A DNA stretch of 64,000 bases from NCBI GenBank assembly GCA_963691655.1, contig OY829329.1, forward strand, positions 23,549,883-23,613,882, given 5' to 3'. The position numbers and the translations under genes were made by a program. Below the pieces are notes generated by a model. The model did no database searches. It was not told the DNA's origin and saw only the letters and a program-made list of their open reading frames with translations. The number at the start of each line of letters is the position of its first letter. Position 1 is the first letter of the stretch. This document shows positions 1 through 12,057 of the stretch, piece by piece. The stretch comes from Toxonevra muliebris. Lineage: Eukaryota; Arthropoda; Insecta; Diptera; Pallopteridae.

Positions 1-3000
1 GGTGATGGCGGTGGCGATGTGGTAACCAATACAACAGCAACATCAACGATTACACTAACCAATGGTAATGGTACTGCTTCTGTGGCAGCCACCACACCTG
101 CCGGGGCTACAGCGGCACAAGTGAAAAAACGTATCTCAAGTAGTCGCACATCAACACGCAAAGCGAGACGAATAAAATTCTATCGTAACGGAGATCGTTT
201 TTATCCTGGCATAACCATTCCAGTTTCAAATGAACGTTACAGGTTGGTACTGAATGTTAAAGAGTTGTAGTCAAAATATTAAGTTACTTTTTTGAGTGTT
301 ATAATTTCTCTAAAATAATAAATCAAAAATTGGTATACGATTTGATTTGGATTTTGATTTTTTTATTTATGATTTTTAAATTCCCAGTAATTGAAAAATG
401 AAGTAGTAGTAATCTTAATCACTTATATGCTGCATATAAAAAAAATCACAACCATCGCTCAAGTTGCTATGATTGGGAATTGAATAAAAGTGATTTAAAC
501 TCATTTATATAAAAAAGATAGTAATCTTTAATCAGTCGAAATATTTAAATATGCAATCATTGTGGCTTAGTTAAGGACTTCAATCATTTTCATATAATTG
601 AGATAGAAAATTTCTATTTGAATTCAAGTAAAAAAAAATGAAAATTGGATTAACTACTATACATTATTCAACAGTACTTCAAGAAAAACCCTAAAATTGT
701 AAATGTAAATACTTTAGAATATTAAAATATAAAAAATGTATAGAATTTAATAAAGTTTGGATTTTTCTTTTTATTATAAACAGAAAATAGAGTTGAAAAA
801 TACACTAAAACAGCTCAACTTTGAAAGGCTATAACTTTGAAAAGCGAGCTAACTTTTTAAAACCTTCTTAGGGTTTTGCTACTCTGTACCAGTACTACCG
901 ACCTGTGTTGGTCGCTTCTCCGTTTGATTCCATGACCCTAAAATTGTTGCACAGTGATATACGATATGTATTTCAGAAAATTACAAACGAACTTTAGATC
1001 ATTCGAATTGTACTTCAGAATATCCTAATGTATTTCAAAAAATTCCAAATGTACTTCAAAAAATTCCAAATGTACATCAGAAAATAAAAAATTACAAATG
1101 TACTTAGGTAATTCCAATTGTACTTCAGAATATTTCAATGTAAAACATATGAAATGTACTTCAGAAAATTATAAATGAACTTTTGATCATTAAAATTGTA
1201 CCAGATTGTACTTCAAAAAATTCCAAATGTACTTCAGAAAATTCCAAATTTAGTACAGAAAATTCTAAATGTACCTCAGAAAACTCTAAATGTTCTTCAG
1301 AAGAACAAAATGTACTTCAGAGAATTACAAATGTACTTTAGATAATTAAAAGTGTACTTCAGAATATCCAAATGTACTTCAAAAAATTTCAAAAAAACTT
1401 TAGAAAGTACTTCAGAAAGTTTTAAATGCACTTCAGAAAATTCCAATTGTACTTCAGAAAATTTCAAAAGAGCTTTAGAATAACAAAATGTACTTCAAAA
1501 ACTCTAAATATCTTCTGAATAACCCGAGTGTACCTCACAAATTTTCTAAAGTACACTCGGGTTATTCAGCATTTTTTGAATTTGAATTCCTATTAAATAT
1601 TCTAAATGCACTTCTGAAAATTTCAAATCAAATCAAATAATCCGAAGAACATTTGATTTTTTCTAAATTACAATCGGAATATTCTGAAACCAATGTGAAT
1701 TTTTCTGAACTGACGCAGGTGCTTTTTGTAGTCCTCTTTTGGGGCTAATTTTTTCCCAGCAAAAGAGTGTAAGAGAGATCGGGATAAATGATAATCTGAT
1801 GGTGCAATGTCTGGACTATACGGTGGATGCATCAAAACTTCCCAGCCCAAGTCTCTTATTTTTTTCCGGGTCAACAAAAATGTATGTGACCTATAGACCT
1901 ATACACTATAGTGTTGTCGTGATGAAACATAACACCTTTTCTGTTAATCAATTTCGGCATATTTTTTTCAATTTCTTGCTTTAACCGAATTAATTGCTGG
2001 TAGTAGAGATTCGAATCAATCGTTTGGACAGGCGGTAGTAGCGCTTGATGAATTGCCTTGTAGTTCCACCAAGCACACAGCATCACCTTCCCCATCGTCA
2101 ATCCCGGCTTTGACACTTCTTTGAGCATCACTTTTTTTCGGCCAAAACCGTTTTCGAATAACATCATATGTGATCCACTTTTCATTATCTGTTACAATAC
2201 GTTTCAAAAATGGCTCGATTGCATATCGTTTAAATAGCGAATCGCAGTTAAAAATTACATTTTTTGCACTTAGCTCATGAAGCAATTAAACATTAAGCTT
2301 CTTTTTAAAACCAACTTTATGCAAATGGTTTAAAACTGTAAATAAAGCATCATTCCCAATCATTTATATGAAAAAGATTACAATATTTATTATATAATCT
2401 TAACTATACGGCAGAAAATATTACAATTTTTCAATCAATCATTCTGCATTCACTTCATTAGCATTGAACATTGCATTACTTAACAGCTCTGATTATATTG
2501 AATGTTTTTTAATTTACTTTTTTCTTATATTTTCTAGATCATTTGAAAGTTTATTTGAAGACTTAACGAGACTTTTAGAGGATAATGTAAAAATACCAGG
2601 GGCTGTGCGTACAATTTATACCATGTGTGGTAAAAAGGTGAGTCTTCGGTATGAGTTTTCAATCATTTCACTAATCATTTCTCTCTTTCTCTTTCGCTCT
2701 CTCTCCCTCTCTGCAATCACAGATCTCCAGTTTAGACGAGCTCGAAGATGGCCAAAGCTATGTTTGTTCCTGTAATAATGAGAATTTCAAAAAAATCGAA
2801 TACAATACAACCTCACAACCATTGGCAAATTTGTCGCTTTCAAGTAAAACAAATAATCGTCTCTCAAAAGTCTATCGACCGTCATCGCCATTGAAGAATG
2901 GCAATAATAGTAGCGGTAATGGTACTGGTGGTATTGGCTGCACTGGAGTAATTGCAACCAATGGCAGTCCAGTGTTGGCAAAATTAAGTGAACGCGACAG

Positions 3001-6000
3001 CATAGTGTATCCGCGTATTGTAACATTAATACGTAATGGGACAAAGCCAAGAAAAGTGAGAAGAAAAATTAGTAAATTTGTTTTCAAATTCTAATTAAAA
3101 TCTCTTGTTTCATCTTTTAGATTATGCGCCTGCTACTCAATAAACGCAATAGTCCCAGCTTCGATCATGTACTCACCGCCGTTACACAAGTCGTACGCCT
3201 TGATACTGGCTATGTGCGTAAAGTATTTACCCTTTCTGGGATTGCTGTTACACAGCTTGCCGATTTCTTTGGGCCCGATGATATCTTCTTCGCTTATGGC
3301 ACTGAACGTGTCAATAATCCCGATGATTTTAAGCTTGAAGCTGATGAACAAAAAGCCATACAAGCGATACGTAAGACGCTGCGCACCGCAGGCACCACAT
3401 GTCAGGGTCCAAAACCAAAAATGCCCGTTAAAAGTAAAAATATACGTGTACATAGTGTTGCGGCTACGCATGAGAACGATGATGATGAGAATGTTGATGC
3501 AAACGAGGAGCTAACGGCAGCGCTAAATGAAAGTGGCATCGATGCAGCCGAATTGCCAGCAACGATACGTGAACGTTATGCACTCGGGCAGATCATTGGC
3601 GATGGTAATTTTGCCATTGTGTTAAAGATCAAAGATCGACAGAATGGTCTGCCATATGCATTGAAGATAATCGATAAGAGTAAATGCAAAGGCAAAGAGC
3701 ATTATATCGATGCTGAGGTGCGTGTAATGAAGAAGCTACAGCATCGCCATATCATATCGTTGATTATGGATGTTGATCAGCAGGCGAATATGTATTTGGT
3801 GCTGGAGTATGTTAGCGGTAAGTTGGTAGGAAATGGGTGAGACAGTGAGTGCGGAAGGTGGGTGCTGAAGTAAGTGTATGTTGTGAAGTGAGCATGAAAG
3901 TGGATGAGGAAGAAGTGTGGGAGTGGGTGTAGTAGTGAACGTGGGTAACAAGTGATTGTGTTGTTGTATTTTGCGATTTTTGTTATACTCTTTTTTTAAA
4001 ACCAATGTTTGCTGTTTCTTTTGTTGCAGGCGGTGATCTTTTTGATGCTATTACACGCGTTACACGCTTCTCGGAAGATCAATCGCGCGTTATGATCAAA
4101 CATTTGGCCTCTGCTATGGCCTACTTACATTCCATGAGTATTGTGCATCGTGACATTAAGCCTGAGAATTTGCTGGTAAATTGAAAAGAGAAGAAAATTA
4201 TGTTCTGTTAAATAAATTGAAAAATCACTGAACTTTGCTTTTTAGGTCGAATTGGATCATAAAGGTAACGTCATTGAACTAAAATTAGCCGATTTCGGCT
4301 TGGCTTGTGAGGTAACCGAACCACTGTATGCTGTGTGTGGTACACCGACATATGTAGCACCAGAAATTCTTATGGAAACTGGTTACGGTTTAAAGGTAAG
4401 GAATCGTGAAGATGATTACACTACAAATTAATTAATGGTTTTTACAACATGTACATAAAATGATTAGCATAAGCATGCTATTTGATTTGTATTTAAAATG
4501 TTAATGCTATTTCATTTGCATTCAAAATTTGAATTCAAATGCTACTATTTCAAATATATAGAAAATTTCGTTTAGTTTCAATGATAGTAGAATGGAACTA
4601 GCATTAAAATTACCTTGCCATTAAAATTTTCAATCAGATAGATGTAAGGTCGCTATTTTTATCGACAGCCAGGCAGCAATAAAATCGCTTCAATCCACCA
4701 CCATAAAATCAAAGCTAGTTACGGAGTACAGGGAGGAACTGAGCGAGGTAAATCCTTATGCTGACATCACTCTCATCTGGGTTCCCGGCCATTGGAACAT
4801 TGAAGGGAATGAGAAAGAGTTAGCACGCTCAGGGACCTTTCTTGACGAATTTTTAGGGTTACCGGTTCTAGTCCCCTTGGGAGTCGTCAAGAGAGGTACG
4901 TAACTGCACTGTCTTCAACTGGTCGTACCTATACTGCCAGGTTAATGGCAGTCTACATCGGCCACTGGTGTATAGGTACACACGCAATGAAACTGCATAT
5001 CCCTTTTAACACCCACTGCAGAAGTTGTGGAAATTTAGATGAAAAGGAAACAATCTCCCACTTTCTTTGTGAATGTACAGCCTTGGCGAAAACAAGATAT
5101 AGGTTCTTGAAAAAGTATTTTCTCGACTGCTCGGCGGCCAGTCCAAAGAATCTGCAAGGTTACCTAAACTCGACGGGGTGGATTTAGTAAGAGTCCAGTT
5201 TAATTCTAGTTCGGTGAGAAAGTGGTTTCAAAACGGTGCTATAGCGTTAATTGTTACTCACAGTGGATCTGCTGTGGGTCAGCCACCTTAACCAACCAAC
5301 TAACCAGAATGTTTAATAATAATGAAATTAATTAATTAATATTTTCAGTGATAATGGAATGGAAAGGTAGTAAAAGTGAACTAAAATTTGCATTACAAAT
5401 TTCAATTACAATGGAATTAAACTATCATTAACATTTTTAATGATAATGGACCCTTATTTCGCTCCACGTTAGACTTAGCGATACCATTTCTGCCTCTGTT
5501 GAACGATGCCTAGTGACACGAGGCCTACCAACAACACGTCCTACTTACTGAAAAGGATTCCACTGTAGATCCTGCTTGGCTACGTTATCACTTTTACGCA
5601 ACCTGTGGCCGATCCACTGCTATTCCCTTTTCCTAATTTCGGACGCTACGTCAACCTGAATCGCTTGCCTGCATTTGATATCCCACGAGACCAGAAGATT
5701 CGCATAATGCGGCGAAGACAGCGGTTAATGAAGGTTTGTAGGCTGATGTTGTTGTCTTGCCTTAGCGTGGCAATCCTAAACCTATTTTCGACATCAAATA
5801 CAGTGCAACCATCCGGGTAAATCATGCAACCAAAGTAGCAGAATTTATCCATATTCCGACAATCAGCGGATCAGATATGGATCCATTTAGGTATAGTGCT
5901 TTCGTTTTATCGACGTTGACTTTGAGTCCAGTTGTCTGCAGTTTCTCTTGCATGGATTGTGTCAGAAGCTTCAAGTCGCATAGCTTGCTATTTATCTGAC

Positions 6001-7204
6001 ACTGAATACCTCTGAATTGGCTGTCATTTGAGAAAGCAGCACTCTTCGATGACAGGAAAGAACAAAATTTGAGGGAGAATGCAGCCCATCAATTAGAAAT
6101 AGGCTTCCCATTAAAATTTTTAACGATAAGGGAATCGAACAAGCATTAGCATTCAAATTTTCAATGATAATGAAATTAAGCAAAGATTAGAATTATTTTT
6201 TTCATTGATAAAGAAATAAAACTAGCATTATCATTAATAGTTTCAGTGATAATTGAATAGCACTGGCATTGGCATTACAATTTCCAATGCTAATAAAACT
6301 GAACTAGCGTTTACATTACAATTTTCAATGGCAATAGAATTGAACTCATTAGCATTCCAGGTTTCAATGACTATGAAAATAAAATAAACCTATCCCTTAA
6401 ATATTCAATAATAATAGAATCCAACTAAAATTAGCATTCAATTTTTTAATGATAATTGAATTCCACTGGCATTAGGATTCAAATTTTCTATGACAGTAGA
6501 ATTGAACTCAAATTAGCATGATAATGGAATTGAATTAGCATTAAATAGTATTCAAATTTTCAATGATAATGAAATTAAACAAGGATTAGGATTATTATTT
6601 TCAGTAATAATGAAATGAAACTAGCATTTGCATTAAAATTTTCATTGAAAATTAAATGGCACTGGCATTAGCACTAAAATTTCCAATGCTAATAAAACTC
6701 AACTAGTATTTACATTACATTTTTCAGTGATAATATAATTGAATTCACATTAGTATTCCAGTTTTCAATGACTGTGGAAACCTATCATTAAAATGTTCAA
6801 TGATAATGAAATCCAAATTATAATAATGAAATTAGCATTAATTTTTTTTTAAATTATTGACTGTCAAACACTGTCATTTACTACATTATTATCTTTTCAA
6901 TTTTCCTTAACAGATCGATGTCTGGGCGGCTGGCATTATACTTTACATACTACTTTGCGGGTTTCCTCCATTCGTTTCCCCAGATAACCAACAGGAACCA
7001 CTTTTCGATGCGATCATTTCGGGTGTCTATGAATTCCCAGAACCCTATTGGTCTGATATTGGTAATGGTGTACGTGATCTAATTGCAAATATGTTGCAAT
7101 CTGATCCGGAGGTACGTTTCCAAAGTGAAGATGTACTCGATCATTATTGGACTATGGGCGATGATTTAGATATGGAGCTATGGAAGGTGACGCATGATGC
7201 ATAG
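1..7204 (+). CDS. CG17528: Doublecortin-domain Ser/Thr kinase (DCLK type), 5' part missing
   Basis: Coding exons read as <1-242, 2538-2637, 2723-3055, 3121-3817, 4030-4175, 4246-4395 and 6914-7204; all junctions are GT-AG and in phase, giving 652 visible residues with the N-terminus outside the window. A basic Ser/Arg linker leads into a first doublecortin domain (starts [17 protein letters not shown], about residue 47), then a second (about 208-290, [11 protein letters not shown]). An acidic linker follows, then a protein kinase domain from about residue 377: glycine loop [11 protein letters not shown] lysine in YALKIIDK, catalytic HRDIKPEN, metal-binding DFG, and [11 protein letters not shown]. 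All catalytic residues are present. Tandem doublecortin domains bind microtubules, so a microtubule-associated kinase is expected. The match to Drosophila CG17528 is from memory of the family; the class is certain, the orthologue likely. Confidence 0.95.
960..1660 (+). repeat. Degenerate minisatellite in kinase intron 1, unit about 22 bp
   Basis: About 30 imperfect copies of a unit close to AAATGTACTTCAGAAAATTC run head to tail through the intron, with individual units diverged and of variable length. The array ends against a decayed mariner copy. It contains a perfect 19-bp inverted repeat (1515-1533 and 1551-1569, core CCCGAGTGTAC). Confidence 0.85.
1515..1569. repeat. Perfect 19-bp inverted repeat (hairpin)
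   Basis: The arms 1515-1533 and 1551-1569 are exact reverse complements around a 17-base loop, inside the diverged minisatellite. The arms are better preserved than the surrounding repeat units. Confidence 0.8.
1660..2300 (-). mobile_element. Decayed mariner transposase fragment
   Basis: Three overlapping minus-strand frames carry pieces of one mariner transposase in order: [17 protein letters not shown] (first catalytic Asp region), [15 protein letters not shown] (second Asp) and [14 protein letters not shown]. Frameshifts break it and no terminal repeats are obvious. The motifs resemble the cecropia/Hsmar1-like group (recognised from memory). It lies antisense within kinase intron 1 and is certainly inactive. 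Confidence 0.85.
4440..4620 (+). repeat. Minisatellite segment in the last kinase intron
   Basis: Diverged repeats built around TTTCAATGATAATGGAATT and TAGCATTA, unit roughly 45-50 bp. The same repeat resumes at 5310-5460 and 6090-6850, so the array has been split by retroelement fragments. Confidence 0.7.
4635..5307 (+). mobile_element. Non-LTR retrotransposon 3' fragment (RNase H and zinc-knuckle end)
   Basis: Broken plus-strand frames read an RNase H-like stretch ([25 protein letters not shown]), then a C-terminal Cys/His knuckle ([20 protein letters not shown]), then a short tail ending in AACCAACCAACTAACC. This order is typical of Jockey-clade elements. The copy is 5'-truncated and contains stops. 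It sits within the intron minisatellite. Confidence 0.85.
5310..5460 (+). repeat. Minisatellite segment, second block
   Basis: Same diverged repeat as 4440-4620, resuming immediately after the non-LTR fragment. Confidence 0.65.
5640..5995 (-). mobile_element. Non-LTR reverse transcriptase fragment
   Basis: On the minus strand the reading is [19 protein letters not shown] (RT fingers/palm motif), then [13 protein letters not shown], ending with [19 protein letters not shown], broken by frameshifts. The arrangement matches the C-terminal half of an RT in endonuclease-RT elements. It lacks both ends. Confidence 0.8.
6085..6860 (+). repeat. Minisatellite segment, main block
   Basis: The longest block of the intron array: diverged copies of a roughly 45-50 bp unit with TTTTCAATGATAATGGAATT and AACTAGCATTAGCATT as landmarks. 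It ends about 50 bases before the acceptor of the last coding exon at 6914. Confidence 0.75.
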
Positions 7205-8470
7205 AAAGAAATTATCAAACAATTACAATTTGAAAAGAGAAGAATGTGGTTGCTGCAAGTAATAAAAACAAATACAAAAAAGAAAAGAAGAGGAAAATAC
7301 TACAGAAAATATATACATATATTATATGCATAAGTATTCAACCTATTATTATCATGTATTTATATTTGAATTGCTTAAATATTACAACAACAAAAAAAAA
7401 AAAACTAAATCTTATCTCCGCACACACATACACATAAATTAAAAACAATGAAAAATTGTATAAAGCAAATTCGCAGACAAAAAAAAAATTAAGAAAAATA
7501 CGAAAACCATAAATTTCAAACTACTTTCAAATTAATTGGTTTCCATCTAAAAACAAAACAAAAATCAAAAACATAAAACACCAATTATAATAAAAACAAA
7601 ATGTATATTTTTTATAGGAATATTTTTAAAGCAAGTTTTTATTTTTATTATTAATTCAAATATTTGTTATTTTTTTTATTTGTTTACTCTCTTCGCTTTA
7701 TTTTTTATGTGTATTACTATTTTAGATTTTTTTTGTTTGTTTTTCTTTATTTTTTGTCCTATTATTTCTTTATATGAAAAAAAAACAAACGAAAACGTCG
7801 TCTTTTTAAACAATATATTTAAAATTTTATAAATAATTTTAAAACTACATACATATATTTTAAATATGTTTATTTTTAAATATTTAATTTTTAAACACTA
7901 TGCGTATATGGATTATTTATCAAATTAAAATTTAATTAATAAAAACAAACAAAAAAAAAAAAAAACAAAATGCAATCAAAAGAAACAAACTTAATATTTC
8001 TTTTTTTTAATACTTTTATAAAACTTTTCTTCTTCTCTTTCCTATGATACGAAACGAAAATAAACAATGATTAATTTATTAACAAAATAAAAAATGAAAT
8101 AAGTAGCGCATATTTAAATACAAAATAATAACCGTGTTTAGACATAAAATAAACTATACAAACAAACAAAGAAGTATAAGGTTTATAACAAAATATTATT
8201 ATTATATTATTATGTATTTAGAAATTTTACAGAAGAAAGAAAGTAAACTGCTATATAATTGAAAAATTTGAAAACGAATTAAGTAAAAACGATTTTATTT
8301 TTATTTCGGAAATTAAAGGCTTAGTGCTTAGCACAAACCATGGTTAAACTGAAACTCATGCAGCGTTTAAGCAAAGAGGACTTCATAAAGAAACAAGAGA
8401 ATGAGATATGTTAGATATACAGTGTATATTTACCACTCAGTGTATATTATACATTGAGAAATAAAAGTGT
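7205..8470 (+). other. 3' UTR of the doublecortin kinase and AT-rich flank
   Basis: Very AT-rich DNA after the TAG at 7202-7204, with many AATAAA-like hexamers and A-runs (for example near 7940, 8060 and 8460). No convincing coding sequence. The true polyadenylation site cannot be chosen from sequence alone. Confidence 0.5.
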
Positions 8471-9818
8471 AAAAATATTCAAGAGTAACACGAATTTCCT
8501 TTTCTCAAAAAAAAAATTTAAAAAATGCTCACATAATTTTTTACAAACAAAATATTCAGACAGTAATGTTTATTCATTTTGCCATTTGTTTACACCACAG
8601 TACCGATTCTATACGGTGCATCGCATCCCCATATCATCAACATTCACCTCTTAAAATGAAGGAACTATCACAAAGATCACTGATGAGGAATCGTAGCGGG
8701 TTCCGATGCGATCTTCTGGTCTGCTAGTTATATCAACTTTTTGGCATTCTTCTGGCATCATTGTTCACTCAAAGCCTATTAATTTTAAATAATTCAGCTC
8801 TATGTTTGATAATTTTTGTAACTTGATGGGCTTGAAGTGACCTGGAGTTGTTCTACCAGTACCATAATTGGTCGTCATTTGACCAAAATACATGTGAAAG
8901 AATTGCAAAAAAATTAAATTACACCAACAAATAATTGAAATTATCTATTACTGGTTTCCAGTCATTAAAATTTCAGTTTTTGTTTAGCTGTAGGATAGTC
9001 GTTTTGAACAAGACTTTTTCAACGACAAAGCGAAAGCGGACTTCTTTTCCTTTGCCTTCGCCTATTATCCATAATTTTTCAGGGTTTAAACACTAGCTTT
9101 ATGTACCAGAAGTGGTAATCCTGTCCTTGTCGGATACCAGAAACCTTCTAATGGACGTAATAATTTCTTTGACCTCCTCCTCTTGCTGGCATCTGCACAT
9201 TATTATTTTATCCACCCGCTGAACCCTCGTATAGTTAGATTAAATTTTTCTCAATTTTGCAGTTGGAGTACTCAGCGTTCAAGTAAGTAGTTCACTATTG
9301 TTTCTGGTAAATGTTCAGAATACTCACTTCTGATTGCAGTTTTTTTAAAAATTACTTTTTTAATACAAGTTTTCTTTATTTAAATTGAGGAGGGCCAGCC
9401 CTTCCCGAAGATCGGGTTTTGGCGCCAAAAAATATTCGAAAAATAGAACAAAAAACTAAAAAAAATGTCACTAAAATGAATACACCATGTATAAATTGCA
9501 TTAGCGGTGCGCCAATTAAAATGCTAAGATATTCGTATTCAAACCATATTTGAAAAGAATAATAGTAGTTTTGAGCTTATCTTAATCTCGCGAATTAAAA
9601 TGGAATGGATGGGAAAGAACCACCATGGCAGCCGCATTCATTGCGTCACATATTCATTTAGTGACTTTGTTTTTTTGTTATTTTTACCATTTCTCGAGTA
9701 CTTCTTAGCGCTGAAAAGCCGATTTTCAGGAAGGATCGACCTTTCCCATTTTAAATAAACAAAATTTGGGTCAAAAAAGTGATTTTAAAAAAATTGTTAT
9801 CAGAAAATTTACTTTTTT
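8471..9818. other. Intergenic, no gene seen
   Basis: AT-rich with stops in every frame. The stretch 8990-9260 is less AT-biased and reads semi-open on the minus strand, suggesting an old element, but no known motif could be read. Confidence 0.4.
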
Positions 9819-9916
9819 GTGGCTATTTGCATTGGCGCAAGCATGGACGACTGTCTGAAAGAGTGTGGTAAAAAAATAGATAATAAGATAGAGATAGAAA
9901 CTCGTCGTTCTTTTGG
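9819..9916. mobile_element. MITE family 1, left half
   Basis: Starts GTGGCTATTTGCATTGGCGC and matches the left arm and centre (GATAGAGATAGAAACTCG) of the complete foldback at 58110-58277. The right arm is missing. Confidence 0.75.
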
Positions 9917-11001
9917 GTCATAATTTTGAAATTGTACCCTCAATAGCAACATTGATTGATAAGAAATTTGTATAAATTTGATATTGGGATACAACAAAGT
10001 GCAAAAAATTTTGCAATGATGCAAGACCAAATGCACTAGATCGTGAACTCCAATATTTATTTTTTTACAACATGACAGCAACAACAAATTAGAATTAGTA
10101 CAAAATTCATCGATGTTTCTTTATTTTCATAATCAGCCCTATTCTAAATATTCCCGAAATGAAATTCCAGGGGAAATTTGTTTCTTTCCCCCGTATTCCT
10201 ATTGTAAAAAAGGAAAAAGAAATAAATTTTCCCGAACAAGGTTGAATAAAACTTTACGCAGCTTTATACTTTAACAATAATGGTTAATCGCAAAAAAGTG
10301 TCTTTCTTATATGTAAATATAAGTAGGTAAAAAAACGAGAGCCGAATGCAGGGACTGGGACAATTTTATTTAACTTATTACAATTTCTTGTCATTTCAAA
10401 ATTACTACACTTTTTCTGAAATTTCACTACAGTCAAAAAATTCGAAGCGAATAGGGGATTATTTCCCTCCCCCCACCCCCTCCCAAAACACACCTTTCAC
10501 CATGATTTTCTACTATTCTTTTTCTTTTCTTATTTTTTTCAAAAAATATTTCATTCTATTTCATTTTAGTTTATTCTATTTCGTTTCGCTTCTTTTCATG
10601 TCATTTCATTCCATATTGATTGTGAAATATAGGTAAAATATCTAAAAATGCCGAAAACTACAAAAAGGCAAATGTATTTTTAGTGCAGATTTTAAAAAAA
10701 ATATTCATTTATTAAAGTAGCATGCAACGATTCGAATTTACGTTGTGGCCTGCATTGCAAATTATTAGACAACGACGTTAAAAGATATCTCAATTCCTAG
10801 GGACACAAATGTGCTCTCAGTGTCGCAATGGAAAACAAAGCGTTGACCAATTATTTCAGTCAGTGTGTCTTTATTTCCTATCCCCCTTTCCCCACGCATT
10901 TTATCTCCCATTAGTTCGAAAAAAACGGTACCTGGTGTCCGCATTTTTGTATTAGTTAAAGATTATTTACTCTTTTCGTTCAGTCACTTCCTTGGAGTTC
11001 A
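9917..11001. other. Intergenic, no gene seen
   Basis: AT-rich. Short open stretches exist but show no coding bias, domain or splice support. 10530-10610 is a TTTC/ATTC-rich simple-sequence stretch. Confidence 0.4.
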
Positions 11002-11142
11002 ATGGAACGCCCACAGCATCTTCGTACTCAATACATCATAACTCCAAATCGTTCGTTCTTGAATGTCGATACTAAGCTGTTGCAACAGAGACTCTCACAA
11101 CCACATCCGTATGATTATAAGAATAAGAGCAACTTTTGGTAA
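11002..11142 (+). CDS. Hypothetical small ORF or orphan first exon (46 aa)
   Basis: ATG at 11002 opens 46 codons beginning MERPQHLRTQYIITPNRSF and ending HPYDYKNKSNFW before TAA. The coding-like composition contrasts with the AT-rich surroundings. A strong donor (GTAAGTAT) overlaps the last codon at 11139, so this may instead be a first exon ending at 11138. The best downstream acceptor (11209-11210) would give an immediate stop. Another (11398-11399) would add about 15 codons ending at the TAA that abuts the ATG of the next gene. I do not recognise the protein. Confidence 0.35.
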   Translation: MERPQHLRTQYIITPNRSFLNVDTKLLQQRLSQPHPYDYKNKSNFW

Positions 11143-11445
11143 GTATAAAAGTAGTACATAAGTCAAATATATATCGGGTTCTAAATAACTATAAATTTCC
11201 CCACTAACAGACCTTTCAAGGTCGCAGTGCACTACACCCTTTATAGTTAAACAATCAATCAATTCCCCTACAAAAAATAAAAATTTACCAGCTTCAATAA
11301 CTTGACAAAGTTTCTCATGTTTTTTATTTCAATTTGAAGTTAAATTTTCGATTCTCGGCCACGAAAATCCGGTTTGAAATACAAATATAAATTATTTAGT
11401 TCTTCTGTAAATTGTTTTGGCAAAAAAATTATAAATTATCAATAA

Positions 11446-12057
11446 ATGTCATTGATTTGGGACAAAATTTGTGATCTATTCTCGACGTTAGTGAGGCCAA
11501 CACGCCGTAAAACGCGTGTTTCGTTTAGTCCAAGCACATTGCACCGCGAAATTGTACGCCATACGAAAATGTCCGCATCGCAGAATCCATTTTTTAATTT
11601 CCTCGCTGAAGTGCGACTGAAAGCAAACGGCGGCGGACTCACACAACCGGGATGCTCGTTCACTTCTCGGGAAAATGTGCGCATTGCCAAGACCGCCGGA
11701 AGGATGTGGAATTCAATGACGGATGAGCAAAAGCAGCCGTATCGGAACATTGCGACCGAACAACGGAAACTAAAACGTTTACATAGTCGCAAATGTCGAT
11801 CGCAGCTAATGGCACGCCGCCGTAAAAAACGAAGATTATCGTCGTCATCATCATCGTCAAGAAATCACTCGCAATGTCACTTTCTCGTGCCGCCGCAATT
11901 CGTCCAAAGCAGCGAAAGTTCAACGAAGCGAGAGCACAGCTTCAATGATGTGGATGATGAAGACGAAGACGGTAAAGAAGAGTACTATAGGGCGAACAAC
12001 TCAAATCACCGAATCGATGCTAATGAGTGTCCCGACCGAACGGCTATCAAAGTTTAA
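11446..12057 (+). CDS. MST-HMG-box protein, probable sperm chromatin protein
   Basis: Single-exon 203-residue protein. Residues about 46-106 read NPFFNFLAEVRLK, then AKTAGRMWNSMTDEQKQPYR, the helix pattern of the divergent MST-HMG box of dipteran protamine-like proteins (Mst77F/ProtA/ProtB family). A strongly basic tract follows (RRRKKRRL), then a serine run, then an acidic stretch (DDEDEDGKEE). In Drosophila such proteins pack DNA in spermatid nuclei; that role here is inferred. A second in-frame Met at residue 42 is an alternative start. AATAAA lies at 12202-12207. The orthologue cannot be assigned. Confidence 0.7.
   Translation: MSLIWDKICDLFSTLVRPTRRKTRVSFSPSTLHREIVRHTKMSASQNPFFNFLAEVRLKANGGGLTQPGCSFTSRENVRIAKTAGRMWNSMTDEQKQPYRNIATEQRKLKRLHSRKCRSQLMARRRKKRRLSSSSSSSRNHSQCHFLVPPQFVQSSESSTKREHSFNDVDDEDEDGKEEYYRANNSNHRIDANECPDRTAIKV

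Noticed and set aside
960..1660. CRISPR-like array
   Set aside because: Repeats are short, diverged and contiguous without unique spacers, and the setting is a eukaryotic intron; it is a minisatellite.
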